A stretch of 64,000 bases of DNA from Casuarina equisetifolia (taxonomy: Eukaryota > Streptophyta > Magnoliopsida > Fagales > Casuarinaceae). The translations under genes and the position numbers were made by a program. A model generated the notes under the pieces. It ran no database searches. It saw only the letters and a program-made list of their open reading frames with translations, and was not told where the DNA came from. Below are positions 24,691 to 36,533 of the stretch, piece after piece (the first letter of the stretch is position 1; each line of letters opens with the position of its first letter). Location of the stretch: assembly GCA_028551475.1 (NCBI GenBank), contig CM052360.1, positions 2,158,501-2,222,500 on the forward strand. Reading direction: 5' to 3'.

Positions 24691-25305
24691 GTCCTCCGCT
24701 CGTCCCCTTTTTATTTCACTTCATTTCGATTTTGTCATGGTGAGCGTTCTTTCTACTTCCCAAACACATGATTCAGTCTTATTAAACATCTTATTTTCCT
24801 ACTTTCTAAACACATGGTTCAGTTTCCAACAGTAGCCAAATGCAAAAGCAATAGGCTTGTCACGGACTGTGCTTTTAGAAACTTTTTTGGGGAACCATCT
24901 GAGGTGAAATTTCAACGTACGTGGCCCTTCTCAGGTTGTTTTATTGACCCGAGATTTAGGATGCTATGCATGAGACGGTCAAGACAAACATCGCAAGTAC
25001 AGCTTTCAATTTATGTGGGGATATTAACAATGTTAATATTTCACACTAGAACTAAGAAAATAGACCTTTGATCATATAAATAATAAGATTTCTTTATTTA
25101 ATATCTTAAAATTTTAAAATGAATTCTCACAATCTAATATAATCTTTCATGGTCTGAAGTTGGACTTCTTTTAAAATATAGTGCTTGTATTAACATACAC
25201 AAAAAAAGAATATTAAAAATAAATATTTCCCTATATCAAAAGTTAGATGATGAACCAGGCTCTAATAGAGATGGTGGCATCATAGCCTTCTATCACTATA
25301 GTTGA
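23442..25305. other. Intergenic DNA upstream of TNL3 with small local repeats
   Basis: No gene was found. Local direct repeats: about 24085-24185 with 24252-24350 (GCCGACAAGGAATC against ACCGACGAGGAATC), and the phrase GGTTGTTTTATTGACCCG at 24412 and 24935. A CT-rich microsatellite occupies 24661-24690. Confidence 0.45.
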
Positions 25306-25388
25306 CTTGGCCACATGAGGGCGATACCTCATACAACTAAAAACCAGCTTGGCCGCATAAGGGCGATACTTCGCACAACTGAAAAGCA
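25306..25388 (+). promoter_or_regulatory. Two tandem copies of a TNL upstream motif
   Basis: Units 25306-25346 and 25348-25388 (CTTGGCCRCATRAGGGCGATA and following) have a 42-bp period. A single diverged copy lies upstream of TNL2 at 11848-11885, and a weaker one just past the LINE junction upstream of TNL1 (about 1556-1580). The repeat ends about 70 bases before the TNL3 start codon, so it may lie in the promoter or leader. Its function is unknown. Confidence 0.45.
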
Positions 25389-26321
25389 ACTGCGTTAATT
25401 GAAGAGGCGAGAAACCTTTTTCTCTTTCCCAACATCTCCTTCTTTGATCCATAACTCCATGGCTTCTCAAATCCTATCATCACCTTTCGAAACTTGTTGG
25501 GATCACGACATCTTCCTAAGTTTCAGAGGTGAAGACACGCGCAAAAATTTCATTGATCATCTCTATAAAGCCTTGATTCAAGTTGGAATTCGTACTTTTC
25601 AAGATAACGAGGAGCTTCCAAGAGGGAAAACTATCTCTACTGAACTGTCTAAGGCAATTCGAAGAGCAAGGATTTGTATTGTGATTTTCTCCAAAGGCTA
25701 TGCTTTCTCTACTTGGTACCTTGATGAACTTGCAGAGATTATAGAATGTTGTCAAGGAAATATATCTCAAACTTTTCTTCCAATATTTTATCATGTTGAC
25801 CCATCGGATGTTCGAAAACAAACTGGGACTTTTGGAGAAGCATTTCTTAGGCACGAAGAGCAATATCAGACAGATATGAGGAAGGTGGGGAGGTGGAGAG
25901 AAGCTCTTACAAAATCTGGGAGCTTTTCTGGTTGGGGTCTCTCTAGTGTTGCAGACGGGTAATTTTACGCTTCGCTATGTTGTAGTCTTCATGTCTTTTC
26001 TATATCTTTATCTTTAGTTGATAGACTTATGACAAACACCAAGGGTTTACCTAAATACGGATTTAGATTTTTTTTTAAAAAAAAAAAAAAAGAGAAGAAT
26101 TTTTTAGTTCAGCTAGCTGATGGTATTTGCTTTCCCGTCCGGTCAGTTTTGAATTGAAATAGTTTATGTTTTCCAAGTTCATGTACTCCCTACCCAGATT
26201 GAAAGATCGTACCACTCAAAAGAGATTTTGGCTTTTTATGTTTTTATGTTTTTGCCTTATACTCTATTTTATTATGGTGACTAGGTACGAAGGAAACTTC
26301 ATTGACAAGATTCTTGATCAA

Positions 26322-26560
26322 GTTTTATGTGAACTAAACCTTGTTGACTTTCAAGTTGCTGAATATCCAGTAGGAATAAATCCTAAAGCTGAAGAGGTGA
26401 AAGATTTATTAAAACTTGAAATGAGTGATTTTTGCATTGTTGGCATTTATGGGATAGGAGGCATTGTTTTATGTGAACTAAACCTTGTTGACTTTCAAGT
26501 TGCTGAATATCCAGTAGGAATAAATCCTAAACTTGAAGAGGTGAAAGATTTATTAAAACT
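26322..26560 (+). repeat. Internal 95-bp duplication that overwrites the TNL3 P-loop
   Basis: Copies 26322-26416 and 26466-26560 (offset 144 bases) differ at about two adjacent bases (CCTAAAGCT against CCTAAACTT). The second copy sits exactly between GGCATTG and ATAGCAAAAGC, where TNL1 and TNL2 have the GGTAAAAC bases of the Walker A lysine codon. It adds sequence and destroys the nucleotide-binding loop. Confidence 0.95.
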
Positions 26561-28899
26561 ATAGCAAAAGCAGTTTATAACCAAATTTGTTTCAAATTTG
26601 AGGGAAGTAGTTGTCTTTTAGACATTAAAGAAATTTCACAAAAGGTGAATGGTTTAGTCCAATTACAAAAACAACTTCTTTATGAAATCTTGAAAAAAGA
26701 TACGAGGATTAATCATATTGATAAGGGAATTGAATTGATCAAGAATATGCTTAACAGAAAAAGAATTCTTGCTATTCTTGATGATGTGGATGACTTAGAC
26801 CAACTACACAAATTGCTTGGGGATTTAAGATGGTTTTCCTTGGGAAGTAGAGTCATCATTACAACCAGAAATGAACATTTACTAAATCAACTAAAAGTAC
26901 ATGGAAGATATACGGTCTCATCCTTAGACAAATTGCAATCCCTTGAGCTTTTTAGTTGGTATGCCTTTGAGATGACCCATCCAAGACAAGATTTTGAAGA
27001 GCTTTCAATTAATGCAGTGGAATATGTTGAAAGACTTCCATTAGCTTTTAAAATTTTGGGATTTTTTCTAAAAGATAGAAAGTATGTCGAATGGAAAAGT
27101 GAATTGGAAAAGTTGCTAAGAAAGCCACATAACAAGATTCAAAAAATACTTAGAATGAGTTTTGACTCCTTGGAGGATAGTTATATACAAGAAACATTTC
27201 TTGATATTGCATGTTTCTTTATTGGTATAAAGAAATGCTACACAATGAAAATATTGGAAGGTTGTGATTTGTTTCCTGATATTGGTATTGCAATTCTAGA
27301 GCAAAGATCTCTCTCGAAAATTAATGACAATAAGTTATGGATGCATAGTCTGATTCAAGATATGGGGAAAGAAATTGTTCGTGAAAAAGCCACTTATGTT
27401 TGAGAAAATTATACAAGGTTATGGTTTCATGAAGATATCTTGAATGTCTTAAATAAACATACAATAAGAAGCTTATGCCTATATCTATTCTCCAAGTATA
27501 AGTCCTAGTTGAATTATATGATAATATTATTGAAAATTGTAATGAAGTAAAATAACTAATACTTCAAAAGTTTACAATTTCCTATTCCAATTAACTTATC
27601 CAATTTACTTTTTTTCCAAGGCTTCACAACACATTAAAGGTATTAGCATAACTTCACTTTTATCAGAAGTGTATTTGGAGACAAAAGCATTTGCAAATAT
27701 GAAGAAATTAAGATTACTCCGAATTAATGCTACACATCTCATAGGAAATTTCAAGCATCTATCAAATGAGCTTAGATGGCTTTGTTGGCATAAGTGTCAA
27801 TTGAAATTTCTACCACAAGATTTTCATCTAGAGAACCTTGTTGTTTTGAACCTACAGCAAAGCAAAATCATACAAGTGTGGAAGGATTATAAAGTATAAA
27901 ACTCTTGCAATACTTTTTTATTTTTCTATAAATGTTTAATGTATGACACATATCATATTTTCACTTATTTCCTTTTCTTTTCATTTTTTTTCTCCAGATA
28001 CTCAACAAGCTAAAAGTCCTTAATCTCAAAAACTCCGAATATATCATCAAATCACCAAACTTCGCTGAGGTCCCACATTTGGAGGTACGTGAAGGTTGCA
28101 TTAGGTTGGTTGAAGTTCACGAGTCCATTGGAGTTTTGAAAGAACTCGTTGAGCTGAATTTGAAAGGATGCAAAAGCCTTTCAAATCTCCCAAGCAACAT
28201 TGGAAACTTAGAATCTCTTAAAACTTTTGACATGTTTCACTGCATAAAACTTTTTGAGTTGTTAGAACAAGTGGGGAATATGATGGCTTTGACAGAGATC
28301 CATGGAAATAGAGCTATTACCGAGCAAAGATTATCTTTCTTAGGCCTTTTGAAGAATCATAAAATTGAATTTTTTGGCTGTGAACAAAAATTCTCAAATT
28401 CTTGGTTGTCATGTTTGTCATATTGGATATCACCCAAAAGTTTAATTAGCATTAGTTTGCCGCTAGCTTCCATCTCTAGATTTCGTTACTTGGAGAATCT
28501 AGATCTTGGGTATTGTGGTCTATGTGAAGATAACTTTCCTATTGATTTGGAAAAGTTATCATCACTTGTGCGTTTGGACTTATCTGGAAATAATTTTCAT
28601 ACTACACCACCTGGTATTAGCCGCCTTCCTAAACTACTGAGATTTCATCTTAAAGATTGTACGACTCTTCAATCAATTTCAGAAGTTCCTACAAGTTTAA
28701 GGGCTGTACGTGTGGAACGAGCTCTGATATTGAGTAGATTCTCAAATTCATTGGACATGGAACCTTCACCAATTTTTTCTGAATGTGAATCCTACGATGA
28801 GGTTAACTTGCTGAAGTTGATATCTTTGCCTTTCATAGATACTCTATAAGTTGACAATTCTATCCGGGTTCTCTCTCTTTCTCTCTCCCTCTTTTTCTC

Positions 28900-28966
28900 T
28901 CTTTATCTATTTATTTTTATTTTTATTTTTATTTTTATTCTTATTCTTATTCTTATTCTTATTGAC
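28900..28966 (+). repeat. Intronic TTTTTA / TTCTTA microsatellite
   Basis: In the intron between TNL3 exons 4 and 5, a CT-rich run is followed by about four TTTTTA units and then about four TTCTTA units. The TNL1 and TNL2 introns at this place have only simple CT or T runs, so the array arose in TNL3. Confidence 0.85.
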
Positions 28967-29742
28967 GTCTTTTTTTTCCCCTTTTATATAGGAGCTGTCA
29001 AGTGAGCATATCCAGTTTCCTATCATTTTTCTCCCAAATACAGAGGTTCCAAATTGGTTCAGCCACCGGACAATCGGATCTTTAATATCCTTTTGCGTAC
29101 CTCCACCTTCAAAGTGTCAAATTGAGGAGATTCTAGTTTGTGCTTGTTATGGACAGATGCCGTATGCTCTAAATTGTACTTCAAGTGATGGTCACGTTGT
29201 GGCAATCTCAGTTTACAATAAAACTAAGGACTCCAGTCTATCTCTTCACACGAAAGTCCCTCTACATTTTTCTGGAGCTCCTTGTCATATATACGGCATC
29301 CCAGTTCTCTACTTTGTGTTTAACGACATACTATGCTATGGTATGCAACAATGCTATTGCTTTTCTTTAGATTCACAACGCCTTTATTTTCATTCAAAAG
29401 GAAGCCGTAGGAGCGAAATGGTGTTTGGAAGTGGAGATGAAATGGAAGTGTCCATAGAATTTCGTGGAGGCTTTGAAGTGCGTAAATGTGGAATTCATCT
29501 ACAACCTGGTAAGTTAACTCCAATAAATGGATTTTAAAATTTGTTTTGTCGGTTTTGATATACTTACCAATAATAAGGTTAGCTAACATATTCATTGACA
29601 ATATTAGAGATGATACTATTTTATAAAGTATGTTGTTACAAATAATAATGTTTCTTGAGGTGATGTTGTTATAGGTCCTTCGTATCCATGGCTTGCTATC
29701 TCTGAAGATGATGTTGTTACTCTTAAATGGTATGTAACATGA

Positions 29743-30330
29743 TGAATTTATATGTTGCTCTATAGTAAGTTTTTTAACGTAATTCTGCTACTCATAATAA
29801 CGTTGACCAACAAATAATTTGAAGTCCTTTTTTTTTAAAATCATGCATGAAAAGTCAATATAGATATTGTTATTTATTAGGTCCTTTACTTTTCCATTTT
29901 CACCACTCTCCCTCATCCCACCTTGTTTGTTTTTGGAAAGTTGAAATTTCAACGTCATTTTTTGCTAACTTTTTTGACTGTCCCATCTATGTTATGAATC
30001 ATTTAATTCTTTTTTAGTTGAATACTATTCTATCTTGGATTCTGAAATAAAGTTTCATTTTAAAAGAATTTCATATTAATGTAGAGGATTTCACTCATTA
30101 TCACCTACCGAACCATCCATCTGTACTTTTGCTACTGTGGACCGAGGAGTCGAATGGAAATAAACAATTTATCGGACATGAGTCAAGCCAGGCGCTGATA
30201 TGTTGCTTTCTCCTCTTTTCTTCTCTTCTCTTCTCCTTCCCTCTTTTGTAGGCACAGGTGAGGCAGGATCAATAGAAGGACATGACGGACGTCGTGGTAG
30301 TCGAGGTGGTCGTTCCTTCCAAAACACCTT
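29743..30330 (+). repeat. 3' flank of TNL3, duplicated with TNL1
   Basis: Collinear partner of 5817-6300. It holds no gene. Homology is seen just after exon 6, in the TTGGAAAGTTGAAATT segment, and in the GACGGACGTCGTGG segment near 30284. Confidence 0.6.
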
Positions 30331-31400
30331 CCACGAGTTCGTGTGTCAAACTGTCGTAGCTAATGTCGGCAGTGTCGTGGTGCTGTCACAGTTCCAAGCA
30401 ACCTTCTTGTTTTCTTCCGCTTCTGTACATATTTAAAAATTTTACTTCTAAAATTCTTTCTCCTTATGAGGGTTTGGTAAAATTTGCCTTATGATTTAAC
30501 CACTTCCAGCCCTACACAGCCACCATTGTACCGCTCGAACTAGAACTTAGAGGCTAATCAAATTAAAAACGTTAAGCCAATAAGCAAAACCAGATTTCCA
30601 CATATATCAAGAAGACATTCATTTTAGAAATTTCTTCACTGAATTGCTTCGTCATCAAAATTAGTTTCTAATAATGATGATTTCACATGCATGCATAAGT
30701 TCGTGTTTAATGATGTAAAGATCAAATAAAACCCACTTCCAGTCTCAAGAATTCACTTCATTAGAATCCGCTAAAAGTTAAATTTAATTGTACGGTGCAG
30801 AAAAAGAAAAGGCCAATCACTAATTGTTGCTCCTTTGCTTACCTTTTAACCGTTTAACCCGTTTATATAGTAAAGAATTATCTCATCAAGATCTTTTTAA
30901 TAAGTCATGTCAGTCATTGTAATGAGATTATCCTTTAAAATAAACATGCCAAGCCAAGGTCAACATGTTTGAGTATTAATGGGCAGTAAACTTATATTAA
31001 TTAAATGATGCAACAAATAAGAAAGTATAAATTAAGATAAGACATTTAGTTTATCCAGTATAATAATAATATTTTTTTACAAGTTATTAAAAAATTCAAT
31101 GATGTTTCAAAATAATAATTCTTTTAGATTATTAATATTTTAATTTGATGTCAGCGCTTGTCAGTTTAACCATTACTTTCAACAATGAGAGACTATAGAG
31201 TACGTCCATCCGGTTGCTGGGCTGGCTTTGAAGCAATGTGCATCAGTTGCCCCTGGCTGAGCATGACATCATTGGTTGTCTTTAGGCTCAAAATGTCCGA
31301 CGCTGGCATGACTTCATTGCTGCATCATCGCCCTGACCTATTACATTAGCCTTCGAGGTTTCAGCGGCATGTAGAGCTACTGAGATGAAATGTTTCTTAT
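30331..31400. other. Intergenic DNA between the TNL and PG clusters
   Basis: AT-rich, with no recognisable gene or element. Its right end (about 31400-31700) is the 3' untranslated side of PG1 and aligns with sequence behind PG3, for example the GAGCCTGTGGC phrase. Confidence 0.5.
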
Positions 31401-31702
31401 CGGAAGCCATTCAATCATTTGGACAGGGTGGTCGAAGCAGCAAAGGGAAAGCGGATGGTGCCTAGAACTTCCAGTGGCACTTTTTGGTTCCTTAATATTT
31501 TTATAACTCTAGTATTATCATTAAAAAATGCAACATCATTCAATTTCTTATAGCAGTTCACATTCTCGGTGATTGCAAGGCCAGGCTCCAAGAACCCCAG
31601 AGGCTCACAACGCCACAGGCTCAAGCAAAAGACCCTTCTTAAAGTCCTACAAATGTACGGACAAATCTACGTATTCCGTTCCATTCTTTGATAATTCCTC
31701 GA

Positions 31703-33472
31703 CTACAAGCAAGTTGTGGGTTGGACCACACCAGAGGATATTCCGGCGGCATGGACGCATGAAGCTTCGGCTACTTGATTCTGGTATGTCAGCTTCACAT
31801 TCTCCAATCTTATTCCGGTGCACGGGTTTCCCGAACTACAATCAAATTTCACGGCAACTTCTGTAGCCGACGTTCCGCGAATCTCCTGGTACGTCACATC
31901 ACTAACTTTTACGCCGGAAACCTGTCAAAAGACCCAAAAGTCAACTTCTTCAGCAGATAGATGTATGCCAATCAAGATTTCTATCATAATGATACTATCT
32001 TTTCTAAGATCTCCATGAACATGCTGAGGAGCTACATTTCTATGTCATACCTGACCAGGGCAGTTTTTGTTGTTAGGGCAGTAATTTTGATCGATTACAA
32101 TGGGGTTCTGGACGTTCACCATAATGAGATGTTGGAAAAGAACGTGTTTAACAAAACCATTGCTAGCCCTTGCCCATGATTTAATCCTCGCCCCATTTTG
32201 AGTACCGGTGAAGGTAACTGTTTTCACCGTCACGTTCTGCACGCCGGCCTCTTTTAGGTCCTTTCCTAGGCTCCCAATGCTGCACCGGTCAGCCAATTCC
32301 ATGCTCAGTTTAGTGAAACACAGTAGTACTAGAATATATGAATGACTTGTAGAGTGATAAGAACGACATCTTTTACCTAATTCCATGCCCAGGTCCACAT
32401 ACAATGTTCTCAATCCACAAGTTGGTGGCGCCGGGACCAATTGAAATGCAATCGTCCCCAGTCATGATCTTGGAGTTGAGGATCGTGACACCTGATGATA
32501 GCTGCACATGAATGCCATCGGTATTCGGGCTGTCGCCGGAAGCGATGATCTTGACCCCTTTGACTTTCACGTTCTGGCAGCCATTGATGACGATGTGGAA
32601 CATTTGGCTGTTTAGGGAGGTCAGTCCGCTGACTACGACGTTGTTGGAATTGGAAAATAATAGTGTCTGCTTGCAGAAATGCCAGGAAAAACTCTGGTTA
32701 TTGTATTATAGAAGTAAAAGAGAAGTAATATTTATTAATGACAGTGGAACATGATCTTAGCTTAAGGAGATGGAACCGTTATTGTATTCGAAGCCTATGC
32801 ATTAGGTTGAACTTTGACGTTCCCACAAGTTTTAAAAGCAAGCTTGCTGGTATTAAAAAAAAAAAAATGGAGATTGGCATTGGAGGGATAGCTTAGAGAT
32901 GCAGAAAACAAGATTCTAGTCGAGAACATGGGCTAATGCTCATTGTGAGGCTCCAGGAAAGGCAGTTGTTGTAGTTTGAAAAGAATGACCTCCAAGCAAA
33001 AGATAAGAGCAAATTCACAAAATCATACCGTTGCTCCGCTGGGGCATTTCGTGCCGGAGGCCTTACAAGCCCATAACGCAGTGCCTCGCCCATCAAGGGT
33101 CCCGCCAGATATTTTAACTCCCTTCACGTTCGTGAACGCAAGCCAATTTCCGGCATTTCCGAGGACCTTATAGTCCGATGGGGCCACAAGCGTCCCGTCG
33201 ATGCGTATGAAGATATCCGTGTTCTTGCAAGGCCCAGTTAAAAGCAACTGCTGAAGGTAGAATCTCCCGGCCGGCACGTAAATGGAGGCCGGATTTTCCG
33301 AGGCGCAAGCTTTTGTCCATGCAGCAAGGAAAGCCCGGATTGAGTCTGTCTTTCCATCTCCTTTGGCTCCCAAACTGACGACGTTGTAAGTCACGGGTGC
33401 AGCTAACACGACCGAGGAATGAAAGAAGACTGAGACAACTGCGAGAGCAAGAAGGCTTCTGTGGCTTGCCAT
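31703..33472 (-). CDS. PG1: exopolygalacturonase (GH28), pollen type
   Basis: Secreted glycoside hydrolase family 28 enzyme that removes galacturonate from pectin chain ends; close homologues are pollen proteins. Four exons: 33029-33472, 32377-32666, 32051-32279 and 31703-31921, joined as 444+290+229+219 bp to 393 residues with no stop. Residues 1-25 are a signal peptide ([20 protein letters not shown], then VVLAA). GH28 active-site motifs: NTD 196-198, DD 219-220 in [12 protein letters not shown]242 in GPGHGIS, and RIK 276-278. All introns are GT-AG. A TATA box lies at 33592-33599 and a conserved block about 400-530 bases upstream of the start. The predicted protein is very close to PG3. It looks functional; exo rather than endo action is inferred from subfamily resemblance. 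Confidence 0.93.
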
Positions 33473-33591
33473 TTTGCTTTGGACGGAGAGAGAGAAAGAG
33501 AGAGGGAAAGGAAAAGAGAGAAAGAAGTGATGAAAGGAGTTTAGGAGTAAAGGATTTGGTATTGGTGGTAGAGTTGGAACAGTTTAAGGTG

Positions 33592-33599
33592 GATTTATA
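33592..33599 (-). promoter_or_regulatory. PG1 TATA box
   Basis: TATAAATC in the context CAAATCCTATAAAT, about 120 bases before the start codon. The same CAAATCCTATAAAT context precedes PG2, PG3 and PG4. Confidence 0.7.
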
Positions 33600-33879
33600 G
33601 GATTTGAATGCGCACTTCAATGGTTTGACATCAAAGTAGGCATATTGAAATGTATGTTTACGTGGAACTTTTCTGTATCTCTTCTCTACCACGATTCCCT
33701 TAATTACGTTGCTTGCATGTATGGATTCGGAAATTGCTGCTATTGTTTAATAGGCAGAGTCCAATGAGTAGAATATAGACATGTTAGTCTTGTCGAAGTC
33801 TAAATAAATCTGAACTTTATCTAGGTGCTATATGTGTGAGGTATCGTGGCCCCTTTCTGTCAACTCCAATTCATATTTT

Positions 33880-34000
33880 CTGTTACACTCGATTCTTTGT
33901 ATTTATTCAACATCTAGGCTCTTACTGCAGTTTGAAGCAAATGAACAAAACGGAGAAGGTTCCGGGAACGCTTAGGAGCTGCACAACTGGCTTGACTTAT
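33880..34000 (-). promoter_or_regulatory. Conserved upstream block of PG1
   Basis: Aligns with PG2 38808-38890 and PG3 43925-44050 (in gene orientation) around the core TTCATTTGCTTCAAA. Flanking AAGCGTTC and GCAACATC-like segments are also shared with PG3. Position about 410-530 bases before the PG1 start. Candidate shared enhancer. Confidence 0.55.
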
Positions 34001-34039
34001 GACATTGGTTATCTTTTCTGTGACTTTTTGCACACTTGA

Positions 34040-36330
34040 CCGTGCTAATCAGTCGAGTTTCCTTCGGCTGTAAGGATGAAGAAGGCAGACAAAAGAAGTT
34101 ACATAAGCATCAAAGTCAAAGTGACACAAGGAAACGTAGCCTATGACAATCTCATCATTTATAATATCCTTATATGGCGAGGGCATCCATCCTTATAAGT
34201 GTAGAAATTAAGAGTTCTTTACAAATTCTATAAATAGAGAAAATACAAAGAAACTTAATAAGTTAACTATTTTCATTAGAAAATCCCCTCCAGAGCTAGC
34301 TAATTGTTGGAAAGAAGCCCCTCTCATGGATTCTAAATGATGAGAAAACTCATAAAATGCATATTGGTGAAAGGAAAAGGAAAAGAAAAATTATATGGTA
34401 GCTTCCCTCAGTAAAAATATATTATGATTTCTATCAATCTCATGTAGAAAATAGAAGTCACTTCTTTTTTAAATGTGCATGAATAAGGATAATTTGAAAA
34501 AATATTCTTACTCAGAATGGAATCCGACATAAAATTGAAGGATGAAATGAAGAATTACAATGAATGATCAAAATAATTAAAAAAAAAAAATTTAGCTGTT
34601 AAACTTCTCAAGATATCTTTCTTAACTTGTATTTGTTGTATATGAGCTAAACAAAATAAAAAAACATTTTCAAGAGAAAAATAATTGATATTCCTATTTT
34701 CTTAACAAAAATAAAGAAGTTAGTATGAGAGAGAACTTTTTTGTTTAGAAATATAAAATCTTTTCAAGGCAATGATATTTTAAGTAAGATTTAGAAGCTT
34801 TCAACTTTCATTTTTTCATAAATATGGTAACTTTTGTAATTTTGGAGTATGCTTATGTGTTTTTGTACTTTAATATTTATTAATATAATTTACCTTTCTA
34901 CTAAAAATAAATATCTAATGAAAAAGACTAAAGGAGAAGAAGAACATTATGTTAATTTGAAAACCTCTTAAATTTATTATCTTTAAGTGTGTGTGTGTAT
35001 TACTATGATTATATGTTCAATTCATAGGTAGGTGATGTACTCTATTAAATTTCTGCGACAATTGATATCAAAGTTGCTTGTATACCCAATAAGTAGTTTA
35101 CTTAACCTTCTATCATATAAAATTACCATTTCTATTTCTTCCTACTGATCATCGGAAAATAATGAGTGAATAAAATGATTTTGCAAGCCAAAGACATGTA
35201 TGTTCTTAAGAAGTTGCACTTTCCTGGATTCATTTTCACAACAAAAACACTTACTCGTATCAATTTCATATGGTTTCATGAACATTGCCCCTCCAAATTT
35301 CGATATCTTGGGTTGAAACTATGATCAAGCTAGATACGTTTTGAGCAAATTTAAAGATGGGAGTTCTGCCAGCAAGTTGCGTTTGTAGTGGCGTCTGGCC
35401 GGTCCTCTAGCTGCATCAACCTTGATTTTAACCCATAAAGGCCGACCTTAGCTATTAAGCTTCTCATTCCCAGCCCCTATCACGAAGGTTTCCATTTACT
35501 ACGTATTTGTATCCCATCAGGCTTCCCGCATTTCTCGGCAGAACCCCGAGAGGAAAACTAAGTTGTTTTGTTGCAATCTGCTAAGAATTATAAGCTCCAA
35601 TGTTTATGCTGTTTGTAGTTCAAAAATTAATCTGATTTCTTATGTCATTTAATTAGAGAACGTATGTGAAAAGCAAAAATAGTTGAAGAAATAGGGAGGT
35701 GATAATCTAGTCCTTTCCTGTCTAATGATTTACTCCGGGTTAGATTCTACCATTTAATGCATAAGACTTCACAGTACAGTAACATTATTAGTCAAAAATA
35801 GCAGCAGGAACTGATACCCAAAATTGGCGAGGGTGACGCCAGTAAGGGATTTGTAAAAACCTTAGTATGTGCTTCATGTTACCAACATATTAATTTGTTA
35901 TATGTTTATATGCAAAAGCTTTATTCTTTGGACTTAAATTTTTTTTACATGGTGTTAGTATTTATGCTAATAATTTCTACTCTCATTCTTTTTGAGCCTT
36001 TCACATATGTTAGGTGCGCAAAAAAATTCATTTGGCAGGTTTAGTTGTTGAGAGAGTCATCCTGTCAACCTTTTCTTTTTGAGCTTAAGGACCTACCGAT
36101 AGAAGTAGCTACCAAGCTACACCCACGGCTGCGTCCTGTGGCCTTAGTCAATGTCGATCACGACTTTCGCAGAACAATATTAACCACATGTTGAATGTGG
36201 AAGGAGAGATATGACGAACGCATACAAGCAAACTTTATTGTGCTTGACCTCATACGATTTCATTAAACAAAATCATTCTATTTCTTATACCAAAAGTCCA
36301 GATAAAGGGTCTGAACTTTGGATTACATAT
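34040..36330. other. Intergenic DNA between PG1 and PG2
   Basis: AT-rich, with a short TG run near 34988. No gene or clear mobile element was seen. The last part (36335-36533) is the 3' side of PG2 and shares the GAGCCCGTGGC phrase (minus strand) with PG1 and PG3. Confidence 0.45.
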
Positions 36331-36533
36331 TGATTGCAAGGCCAGGCTACATAGGTGCCCAATGGGCTAAGCGTCGCCACGGGCTCAAGCAACAGACATT
36401 CTCCGACAATCTACCACACTAACGTTGTTAAATATTCGTACTACAGGGAATCATCTTTGTCCTTCATATATAAGGACTATACTTTGGATTCCTTTCTATG
36501 CCTTCTTGATTCTACGAAATTATTTCGTGTCTT

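Larger units (their letters stand above)
25459..29742 (+). pseudogene. TNL3: TIR-NBS-LRR gene with intact TIR exon, disrupted NB-ARC
   Basis: Exon 1 (25459-25958) encodes a complete TIR domain (HDIFLSFRGEDTRKNF; STWYLDELAEI carries the conserved catalytic-type Glu). Exon 2 (26285 to about 27465) is NB-ARC: the P-loop GGIGKT is replaced by a templated 94-base duplication, which shifts the frame. Downstream are RILAILDDVDDL, GSRVIITTRNEHLL and MHSLIQDMG, then a stop at 27401. Exon 3 is 27621-27893. Exon 4 (27998-28867) holds LRRs with a stop at 28847. Exon 5 (28992-29508) is a C-JID and exon 6 (29675-29742) ends SEDDVVTLKWYVT. ATG 25459 matches the paralogues. If exon 1 is retained without splicing, a 167-residue TIR-only protein ends at TAA 25960. 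A full TNL is not encoded; the TIR part could still be. Confidence 0.9.

Noticed and set aside
24562-25071. Small coding genes upstream of TNL3
   Set aside because: The Ser/Leu-rich frame comes from the CT microsatellite and the other has no homology.
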